From a virus: a stretch of 27,394 bases of DNA. The stretch's first letter is position 1. Every line of letters begins with the position of its first letter. Made by a program: the position numbers and the translations under genes. Positions 6,604-11,918 of this stretch are shown here, piece after piece. Under the pieces are notes generated by a model. It made no database searches and was not told where the DNA came from. It saw only the letters and a program-made list of their open reading frames with translations. Where the stretch lies: the IMG/VR virus record IMGVR_UViG_3300046522_000372, positions 1 through 27,394 of that record. One strand, written 5' to 3'.

Positions 6604-6926
6604 CACTGCACCCGCCCGGCGACAAGCGCCCAGGAGAAGCCGCCGAGCATCATGGCGGCGAGCATGACCGCGATGATGAGGGCAAGATTGCCGAGGATGC
6701 GGCCGAGCTGATCGCCGCGGCCGGGGGTGGGCTGGTCCGCCCAGGCATAGTCGTCGCCGGCTTGGTCGTTATGCGCGGGGTCGTACGCTAGCGCCTCAAG
6801 GCGATACAGCGCCTGGACCGCCTCGAACGAGATGGGCTCGTTGCGGGCGGGATCGTAAGCTGCTGCCTGGAGGCGATGCAGCGACTGCATCACGCCCAAA
6901 GGCACTTGGATGGGTTGTACGGACAT
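6603..6926 (-). CDS. Small C-terminally anchored membrane protein
   Basis: First gene of the leftward operon, 107 residues. A soluble N-terminal part contains two similar stretches, LHRLQAAAYDPARNEP and LYRLEALAYDPAHNDQ, an internal duplication of the pattern L-x-R-L-x-A-x-A-Y-D-P-A-x-N. A single strongly hydrophobic segment (LGNLALIIAVMLAAMMLGGF, about residues 76-95) precedes a short tail, suggesting a tail-anchored inner-membrane protein. The ATG at 6926 has GGGAGG 6 nt upstream; the reading frame extends 16 codons further but would cross the promoter. The function is unknown. First position in a repressor-controlled operon would fit superinfection exclusion or similar, but that is inference. 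Confidence 0.72.
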   Translation of the reverse strand: MSVQPIQVPLGVMQSLHRLQAAAYDPARNEPISFEAVQALYRLEALAYDPAHNDQAGDDYAWADQPTPGRGDQLGRILGNLALIIAVMLAAMMLGGFSWALVAGRVQ

Positions 6927-6952
6927 GCGGGCCTCCCGGTTGACGGGGGCCG

Positions 6953-7001
6953 TACCTAATGAGCAATAGCGCATTCGTCAAACGTAAATGCGCAATTGCT
7001 C
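6953..7001 (-). promoter_or_regulatory. Leftward promoter PL with inverted-repeat operator
   Basis: Reading leftward, TTGACG (6976-6981) is separated by 17 nt from TAGGTA (6953-6958), a plausible -35/-10 pair 26 bp ahead of the first operon gene. The spacer contains GAGCAATAGCGCATT (6961-6975). Its inverted partner AATGCGCAATTGCTC lies at 6987-7001, matching 14 of 15 positions around an 11-bp centre that holds the -35 box. The same core recurs at the repressor gene's own control region, so this is a likely repressor operator. The -10 match is weak. Confidence 0.7.
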
Positions 7002-7062
7002 AATTCTACGGCAGGACGCCGGGTGATACCATTGCGTCGCGGGTTAGGTGGGGAGGCTTGAT

Positions 7063-7443
7063 ATGTGGGCAGCGGCCGTCGGTGCGACATTCAATCTCAT
7101 ATGCAGCGGTATGCTGTTGACGACCGATTTTCGCGGGAAAAGAAGTGAAGCATATTCGGATACATACCGGCTGGACCTCGGCGCGAGGAAGTATTGCGAG
7201 AGTGAATGCAAAGCGCAGTTCGATATCGCGCGCGTCGATCCGACCGAACTTACCCTCGACCAGAAGGGCGACGCCATGACGCGCGGTTCAGAATATCTCG
7301 TCAATCGTGTCGATCGAGAGACTGGCGCGCACTCGGCGTTCGCGAGTAGCGGCCGGGGCTCAAGCACGGTCATGCTGACATGGACGGGTGTGTGCAAGGT
7401 CGCGCCGTTTACCGGCTTCCCGACATTTAAGACGAAGTTCTAG
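7063..7443 (+). CDS. Hypothetical protein of secreted-family type
   Basis: A 126-residue protein read rightward, opposite to both flanking genes, and ending 3 bp before the stop of the repressor gene. It carries an aliphatic N-terminus followed by FNLICSG, then YRLDLGARKYCESECKAQFDIARVD and NRVDRETGA, and ends G-V-C-K-V-A-P-F-T-G-F-P. I recognise this pattern from alphaproteobacterial hypothetical exported proteins, with Cys pairs that could form disulfides. The N-terminal hydrophobic stretch is short for a signal peptide, so export is uncertain. The ATG at 7063 follows GGGGAGG by 7 nt; a GTG at 7048 is less likely. It may be a lysogen-expressed cargo (moron) gene. Confidence 0.65.
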   Translation: MWAAAVGATFNLICSGMLLTTDFRGKRSEAYSDTYRLDLGARKYCESECKAQFDIARVDPTELTLDQKGDAMTRGSEYLVNRVDRETGAHSAFASSGRGSSTVMLTWTGVCKVAPFTGFPTFKTKF

Positions 7444-7446
7444 GCC

Positions 7447-8214
7447 TCAGCCGAGGCCGAGTTCGCCCCACGGCACCCAGCGGTGAATCGTGTGCACGTC
7501 GCGCATCGGTACGCGGAAGCGCATCCTGGGGTTGAACTGCTCAAGCTCGATAAACTCAGCGCCACGCTTGACCAGCTTCTTGAGCAAGACACTTGCGACG
7601 CGACCCTCGCCCTCAGAGTCTCGCCGGATGAGCTGGACGACCACGATGTCCCCGAGGACGGGCCGCTGGTCGGGATTGATGTAGATCGGATCGCCATCGT
7701 CGAACTTCTCGTACATCGACACCCCGCGAACGGTCAGCGAGTAGGAGTTAGGAGAATCTCGGAGCCCTGGCGGCCGGAAGCGCATGTCGGCGGGCTCATC
7801 GAGATAGACGTCCATCTGTTCGGCAAAGTGGGGTTCGCCCTCCTCTGTAAATTCGAAATCGGCCGCCTGCGCGGTCCCGTAATGCGGCACGTCATAGCGG
7901 TCGGCGTCGGGCGTGCCGGCAAGCTTCGCCGCCGGCGATGAAATGCGGCCGATTGTTGTTGCGCCATCGCGCTCCGCCAGCAAATCCTGAAACTCTGTCA
8001 TTGTGACGCCCACGACGCCGAGTATCCGGGCAAGACGATCGACCGACGGGGTCTTTCCCTTTTTGAGGTCCTGGAAATAGCTGGTCGATACGCGAGCGCG
8101 CCGCGACCATTCCGCCCAATTCAATTCGTCGGGCTTCAGGACCGCCAGCAGCTTCCAAAGAGCTGAAGGTTCGTCTTTGATCTCAGTCACCAATTCGCAA
8201 TAGCTAATTGTCAT
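7447..8214 (-). CDS. CI/LexA-like repressor with S24 peptidase domain
   Basis: A 255-residue phage repressor. An N-terminal helix-turn-helix (about 33-72) contains NWAEWSRRARVSTSYFQDLKKG and PSVDRLARILGVVG. The C-terminal S24 domain has the nucleophile Ser166 in VRGVSMYEKFDDGDPIYIN and a candidate base Lys212/Lys213 in VLLKKLV. An Ala-Gly pair (99-100) in the linker could be the self-cleavage site, so induction by RecA-stimulated autocleavage is predicted from the family. The start at 8214 was chosen because a longer reading (to 8280) would run through the operators. It reads leftward, divergent from the Cro-like gene at 8289. Confidence 0.9.
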   Translation of the reverse strand: MTISYCELVTEIKDEPSALWKLLAVLKPDELNWAEWSRRARVSTSYFQDLKKGKTPSVDRLARILGVVGVTMTEFQDLLAERDGATTIGRISSPAAKLAGTPDADRYDVPHYGTAQAADFEFTEEGEPHFAEQMDVYLDEPADMRFRPPGLRDSPNSYSLTVRGVSMYEKFDDGDPIYINPDQRPVLGDIVVVQLIRRDSEGEGRVASVLLKKLVKRGAEFIELEQFNPRMRFRVPMRDVHTIHRWVPWGELGLG

Positions 8215-8227
8215 GGCATGCGTCACG

Positions 8228-8279
8228 CTAAGCGATAGCGCATTTTGCGCTTGCGTGATGAGCGATAGCGCATTACGCA
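8228..8279 (+). promoter_or_regulatory. Rightward promoter PR and tandem operators
   Basis: Between the repressor and the Cro-like gene the sequence AGCGATAGCGCATT occurs twice in direct orientation (8231-8244 and 8261-8274), exactly 30 bp apart. A rightward promoter can be read as TTGCGT (8251-8256), a 17-nt spacer filled by the second copy, and TACGCA (8274-8279). The arrangement mirrors the left promoter, where the core also fills the -35/-10 spacer. Transcription from it would start only a few bases before the ATG at 8289. The repressor promoter presumably overlaps the first copy, but its boxes are not clear. Confidence 0.65.
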
Positions 8280-8288
8280 TGCCGCCCC

Positions 8289-8591
8289 ATGACGATAATG
8301 ACCGACGAAGAGCTGATTGCTCGCATCGAGGCTTTCATAGAGCGAACCGATGGCATGACACCGACGCGGTTCGGTTTGGACGCTGTCGGCGAAGGCGGGT
8401 TCATCAACAGGCTGAAGGCGGGCAGATCGGTCAGCCTTAAACTGGCTAACCGTGTTCTTGCATTCATGGCTCAGCGCGAGGCCGAAATTGCCGAAGCGTC
8501 GGTTCATGACGCATCCGATACGACCGGCACGCCCGCTCTGTCAGCGGGAAACGACGCGGAAAAATCCCGCCGGGCCGCCGCCAATGCGTGA
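8289..8591 (+). CDS. Small HTH protein, Cro-like
   Basis: A 100-residue protein and the first gene of the rightward operon. A helix-turn-helix-like unit is visible at about 22-60 (MTPTRFGLDAVGEG, then FINRLKAGRSVSLKLANRVLAFM): helix 2 carries Pro-Thr-Arg-Phe, and the recognition helix is followed by the K-A-G-R turn common in Cro/CI-type proteins. The C-terminal ~35 residues are polar and low complexity. Position opposite the S24 repressor makes a Cro-like lysis regulator the natural reading. The start is ATG 8289 or the in-frame ATG 8298. No ribosome site precedes 8289, consistent with a leaderless message. Confidence 0.75.
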   Translation: MTIMTDEELIARIEAFIERTDGMTPTRFGLDAVGEGGFINRLKAGRSVSLKLANRVLAFMAQREAEIAEASVHDASDTTGTPALSAGNDAEKSRRAAANA

Positions 8592-9072
8592 CCGCGGCCT
8601 GACCACCGACGAGCAGGTCCTGGCCCGCGCCACCAAAGGCGGGGTGCAGGCGGCCGGCGGGCTGGACATCTGCGAGCGCGAGACGGGCAAATCCGACAGC
8701 CAGCTGTCGCGTTGCTGCTCGACCTCACTGCCCGACAGCATTTCCATCCGCGACGCCGTGATCATCGACGCGATCGGCGTCGGCAAGGCCGGACACCCCC
8801 ATATCCTACGGGCACAGGCGCGCATCCTCGGTTTCCTCTGCGTCCCGCAGCCGAGCATCCCGGGCAGCGACGACCGGCTGCTGAAGACCGTGGCCGAGAT
8901 GATGGCCGAGCTGGGCGACGTCGCGACCGAGGTTGCCGACGCGCTGCGCGACGACGGCGAGTGCGATGCGCGTGAGGCGCGCCGCATCCTGATCCAGCTC
9001 GACGAACACGACACCGTGAGCGCGCGGTTACGCGCCGAATTGAACGCCATCGTGGCGAAGGAGGGGAAATGA
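8584..9072 (+). CDS. CII-like phage regulatory protein (putative)
   Basis: A 162-residue protein. An HTH-like stretch at about 18-62 (KGGVQAAGGLDICERETGKS and DSQLSRCCS) followed by ISIRDAVIIDAIGVGKAGHPHILRAQARILGF resembles the phage regulatory CII/CP76 pattern, in which a Gly-rich helix precedes T-G-K-S-x-S-Q-L-S-R. The C-terminal half is helical and may oligomerise (TVAEMMAELGDVATEVADAL). ATG 8584 overlaps the upstream stop by 8 nt; an upstream extension of 44 codons is out of register with any ribosome site. Control of the lysogeny decision is inferred from place and pattern. Confidence 0.72.
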   Translation: MRDRGLTTDEQVLARATKGGVQAAGGLDICERETGKSDSQLSRCCSTSLPDSISIRDAVIIDAIGVGKAGHPHILRAQARILGFLCVPQPSIPGSDDRLLKTVAEMMAELGDVATEVADALRDDGECDAREARRILIQLDEHDTVSARLRAELNAIVAKEGK

Positions 9073-9620
9073 ACACGATTACGACTTTTACGCCGAGCGC
9101 GAACGCGCTGGGCATGGTGGCTGCGGCGCGGGAGGATGCGGGCGCCAGCAATCCGGTGAGCGAAGGCGCGGTGATGCTGGCCGAGTTCCTGGTCGATCGT
9201 GCGGTGCACCCGGTGATCGACTTCCTGGGCGGCTGGGGCGGCGTGTCGCGGCTGCTGGCCGATGGCTATATGCCGGGCAACGATATCGGCGAGGAAATGG
9301 GCCGCCTGACCAACGGCGTGCTGACGCCGCAAATGTGGCGGCGCGCGTGGGACGGTGAGATCGATCCGCCTGCGCCCGCATTCGACGAAGACCATCAGGA
9401 GCGCATGGGCGCGATCGCCGCGCCGGCACCCAGCATTGGCGCGATCGGCACGATTCCGCCCGGCGCGTTGTTCCGGTTCCGCGCGGTCGAGGACGAGCCG
9501 GGCCTGCGTCAGATCGCCGGCTTGGGGATCGCGATCGAAGGCGGGGACGCCGAATTGTGCAGCCTGCGCGACGCGTGCGCTGCCGCGATCGCCGACCTGC
9601 GTGGTGGCTCCGGGGCATGA
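9069..9620 (+). CDS. Hypothetical early phage protein, 183 aa
   Basis: A 183-residue protein whose ATG overlaps the previous stop (ATGA). A central block, VIDFLGGWGGVSRLLADGYM followed by LTNGVLTPQMWRRAWDGEIDPP, looks like a compact helical DNA-binding or partner-binding unit. The flanks are Ala/Pro/Gly-rich. There is no membrane segment or catalytic motif. The family is not recognised. A regulatory role is suggested only by its place directly after the two regulators. Confidence 0.68.
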   Translation: MNTITTFTPSANALGMVAAAREDAGASNPVSEGAVMLAEFLVDRAVHPVIDFLGGWGGVSRLLADGYMPGNDIGEEMGRLTNGVLTPQMWRRAWDGEIDPPAPAFDEDHQERMGAIAAPAPSIGAIGTIPPGALFRFRAVEDEPGLRQIAGLGIAIEGGDAELCSLRDACAAAIADLRGGSGA

Positions 9621-9862
9621 TCTTCGCGGGGGGGCTGACAGTCACGATAGACGACCCGGAAGCGGGGGGCAGCGAGAGCGGCGCCTGGGCGACGGCGATC
9701 GCGCACACCCCCCATCTGGCCGCCCAAATCAATCTTCAGATCGCGCGCGAACGGACAGCTTCCCCTGTCGCGCGTGACGGCGAGGCGGGGATGCGTCCCC
9801 CCTGTGTTGTTCCCGCCTCGCCGAACATTTCTCCCCAATCCGAGCGGAACGATCATCCATGA
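9617..9862 (+). CDS. Small hypothetical protein, 81 aa
   Basis: The reading frame starts with an ATGA overlap on the upstream stop (9617-9620), and its own stop overlaps the next ATG (9859-9862), so both ends fit translational coupling. The sequence has a short ordered part (GLTVTIDDPEAGGSESGAW, then AIAHTPHLAAQINLQIARER) and a Pro/Ser-rich end. I do not recognise it; the support is mainly the two junctions. Confidence 0.6.
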   Translation: MIFAGGLTVTIDDPEAGGSESGAWATAIAHTPHLAAQINLQIARERTASPVARDGEAGMRPPCVVPASPNISPQSERNDHP

Positions 9863-10371
9863 CGGCGGCGACCTTCCATATCGCGGCGTTGACCGTGTGC
9901 AGGCCGAGCGCCGAGTTGCTCGCCTGGGCGGCGCATGCCCGGATCGGGGAGGATTTCATTTTCGCGGTCGGGCGGGTCGAGCCGCGCGCCGATCCGATCT
10001 GGACGCTGGCGCGGTCGCTGGCCGATGCGCGTCGCGTGACGCTGACGCGTCGGCGTCGCGACGACGGCGTGATCGAGTTCATCGCGCAGCGGATCCGCGA
10101 GACGGCGCGGCCGGCCGATGCCGCGCCGGTCGACGACGATGACGATGCCGTGATGCGCGCGATCAAGCGCCGCCTGAACCTGCGCATGCCGATGGCTACC
10201 AATGCCGAGCTGGCGCGCGAGTGCAGCCTGAAGGACCCGAGCCGCGCCAGCTACGTGCTGCGCCGCCTGATCGGCCGCGGCGTCATCCAGGTGATCGAGA
10301 TGGGACCAAGCCAGCGCCGCGTCGTGACCGTCGTGGCGACCAGGCAGAAGACCGTGGAGGGATCGTTATGA
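9859..10371 (+). CDS. Hypothetical protein with C-terminal winged helix
   Basis: 170 residues. The N-terminal half is Arg-rich and alpha/beta-like. An acidic linker (VDDDDDAV, about 91-98) leads to a C-terminal winged-helix-like domain: ATNAELARECSLKDPSRASYV as the HTH, then LRRLIGRGVIQVIEMGPSQRRVVTVV as the wing strands. DNA binding is likely. It may be a replication or regulatory protein; there is no specific family assignment. Its stop overlaps the ATG of the broken gene downstream (ATGA). Confidence 0.7.
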   Translation: MTAATFHIAALTVCRPSAELLAWAAHARIGEDFIFAVGRVEPRADPIWTLARSLADARRVTLTRRRRDDGVIEFIAQRIRETARPADAAPVDDDDDAVMRAIKRRLNLRMPMATNAELARECSLKDPSRASYVLRRLIGRGVIQVIEMGPSQRRVVTVVATRQKTVEGSL

Positions 10372-10543
10372 GTATGCTGGGGGGGGGGGCTGCACCAGGC
10401 CGACAAAGCTGGTGGGCGAGGACCGCGTTGCCGGGCTCGCCTGGGCGCGAGCCTGGCGCGTTCGCAACAAGCGGCATTTCGACGCGCTGTTCGGTCCGGA
10501 CGAGGCGACTGCGTTCTGCCCCGAATGCGGGAAGCGTCGCTAA
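10368..10543 (+). pseudogene. Frameshifted small Cys-containing protein at poly-G
   Basis: ATG 10368 overlaps the upstream stop (ATGA) and reads M-S-M-L-G into a run of 11 G (10379-10389). In that frame the rest is Arg/Ser-rich nonsense ending at 10550. In the frame one base back, a sensible protein follows immediately: CTRPTKLVGEDRVAGLAWAR, then W-R-V-R-N-K-R-H-F-D-A-L-F and a final FCPECGKRR. It ends in TAA at 10541-10543, which overlaps the next ATG as TAATG. One more G (12) or two fewer (9) would restore one ORF of about 57 codons. The cause could be true mutation, phase variation, programmed slippage or a homopolymer error. Confidence 0.7.
10379..10389 (+). repeat. Homopolymer of 11 G
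   Basis: An uninterrupted run of 11 G within the fifth codon onward of the gene at 10368. It is one of the longest single-base runs in the window and the site of the reading-frame break. Confidence 0.95.
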
Positions 10544-10749
10544 TGGCTAAGGCCCCGACCCTTGCCGAGCTGCGCGACCAGATCGCCGCCTTGGAAGGTG
10601 CCGCGCGCCAGCGCGCGCTGACGGCCGACGGGCATGTCCGGCTGCGCCGGCTGACCAATCGCTACGCACAGGAGAAGCGGCGCCTGCCGATCGTGATCGA
10701 GGCGACGGAGGCGAAGCTCAAGCGGCTGCGGGAGGCCTATTATGGTTAG
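10543..10749 (+). CDS. Small coiled-coil-like protein, 68 aa
   Basis: A 68-residue, strongly basic, all-helical protein (LAELRDQIAALEGAARQRAL, then RLRRLTNRYAQEKRRLP and EATEAKLKRLREAYYG) with heptad-like Leu/Ile spacing in the first and last helices. The ATG overlaps the preceding TAA as TAATG; a longer in-frame start at 10525 would lie inside the previous gene. Dimerisation through a short coiled coil is plausible. The function is unknown. Confidence 0.7.
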   Translation: MAKAPTLAELRDQIAALEGAARQRALTADGHVRLRRLTNRYAQEKRRLPIVIEATEAKLKRLREAYYG

Positions 10750-11023
10750 GCGCACCTTCGACACCGTGCGCGCCGAGACGATCGTCATCGAGCGCTCCGC
10801 GGTCCTGACGCACCGGCGCCAGCACGCGGCCGGGATCGACGAACAGGTCAGGCTCGGCCGCATGAGTGAGGACGAGGGCACGCTGTGCAAGCGCTGCGTC
10901 GCCGCCTTCGCCGACGACCTGGCGATCGGGCTGCACGTCGCCGGCACCGATCCGGACGGGGTCCGTCAGGCCATGCGCGGCGTGATCCGCGCCCACGTCA
11001 AGCAACACTCGGGGGATCAGTGA
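10742..11023 (+). CDS. Hypothetical early phage protein, 93 aa
   Basis: A 93-residue protein overlapping the previous gene by 8 nt and the next start by 1 nt (TGATG at 11021-11025). It contains a charged helix (HRRQHAAGIDEQVRLGRMSE), a CxxC pair (LCKRC), and a C-terminal Asp/Arg helix. No recognised family. The N-terminus VRRTFDTVRAETIVIERSAV looks like paired strands. Confidence 0.65.
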   Translation: MVRRTFDTVRAETIVIERSAVLTHRRQHAAGIDEQVRLGRMSEDEGTLCKRCVAAFADDLAIGLHVAGTDPDGVRQAMRGVIRAHVKQHSGDQ

Positions 11024-11496
11024 TGTCCAACCTCCAATACGCCACGCGCGAGGAAATGGCCGTTTGGGCAGCGCTCGTGATGGAGCGCGAACCGGATTTC
11101 ATCATCGGTGAAATCGACAACCCCTATCTGCGGCGCTGGTGGATCGTTCCGCGCAACGAGGGGTGCAACGTCTATCTGCACGAGATCCTGCGTAGCGACG
11201 ACGATCGCGCGCTGCACGATCATCCCTGGCCGAACACGTCGATGCTGCTCGACGGACGCTACATCGAGCATACGCCCGATGGCAGCACGCTACGCGAGGC
11301 CGGTTGGATCGGGACACGTGAAGCAATCGCGCTGCACCGGCTGGAGATTCTGCCGGGCGAGCGCGCGGTGTCGCTGTTCATTACCGGGCCGAAGGTCCGC
11401 GAGTGGGGCTTCGCTTGTCCGAACGGCTGGGTGCACTGGCGCGACTTCACTGGCGGCGAGAATGGCGAAGTGGTTGGCCGAGGGTGCGGCGAGTGA
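11023..11496 (+). CDS. Cupin-like phage protein
   Basis: A 157-residue protein with a beta-barrel pattern and a metal-site-like H-x-H (His65 and His67 in RALHDHPWPNTSMLLDG) followed by a later His (His105 in IALHRLEILPGERAVSLF). This is the spacing expected for a cupin fold (HxH...E...H). The block VREWGFACPNGWVHWRDF near the C-terminus is familiar from prophage hypothetical proteins. Enzymatic activity, if any, is not predictable. ATG 11023 shares its A with the previous TGA; the longer frame from 10885 is an overprint of the upstream gene. Confidence 0.75.
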   Translation: MSNLQYATREEMAVWAALVMEREPDFIIGEIDNPYLRRWWIVPRNEGCNVYLHEILRSDDDRALHDHPWPNTSMLLDGRYIEHTPDGSTLREAGWIGTREAIALHRLEILPGERAVSLFITGPKVREWGFACPNGWVHWRDFTGGENGEVVGRGCGE

Positions 11497-11918
11497 GCGC
11501 CGCGCGCATTCGCCTATCCCGATCCAGCGGTTTCCGCTTGCCGAAGGGGACGATCAATGTCGCCCGGCCGGGCAAGCTCGGCAATCCGTTCATCGTCGGC
11601 AAATGGGGCACGCGGGCGCAGTGCGTGAGTGCGCTTGCGTCGCTCGCTGCGGGTTTCATCAACCTCGGTACCAGTCATGTCTCGGTCGACCATCAGCTGG
11701 CGCTGTGGGGTCATATCCACGCTTCGCGGGATCGCTTTATCGGTTGCGACGTAGCCTGCTGGTGCTCGCTCGACGGGCCGTGCCACGGCGATGTTTACCT
11801 GCATCTCTGGAATGGCGGGTCGATCGCCGACCTTGTCCAGTTCTTCGTTGAGCCGCCGCGCGTCGGGCTCGGCATGATGGCGTGGGACTTGCTGAAAGCG
11901 CCGGGGGCGGTGGCATGA
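11493..11918 (+). CDS. DUF4326 domain protein (early-operon copy)
   Basis: A 141-residue protein with the DUF4326 signature NVARPGKLGNPFIVGKWGTR and the C-terminal CDVACWCSLDGPCHGDVYLHLW (Cys-W-Cys ... Cys-His) block. The start is GTG 11493, overlapping the upstream stop as GTGA; its stop overlaps the methyltransferase ATG (11915-11918). A C-terminal extension of about 35 residues (LVQFFVEPPRVGLGMMAWDL) is absent from the left-arm copy at 4503. The function of the family is unknown. Sitting directly ahead of the helicase-methyltransferase fusion, it may act with DNA modification, which is inference. Confidence 0.82.
   Translation: MSAARIRLSRSSGFRLPKGTINVARPGKLGNPFIVGKWGTRAQCVSALASLAAGFINLGTSHVSVDHQLALWGHIHASRDRFIGCDVACWCSLDGPCHGDVYLHLWNGGSIADLVQFFVEPPRVGLGMMAWDLLKAPGAVA

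Noticed and set aside
8215-8280. N-terminal extension of the repressor to 8280
   Set aside because: It would be translated through both operator copies and has no ribosome site; the ATG at 8214 gives a normal repressor N-terminus.
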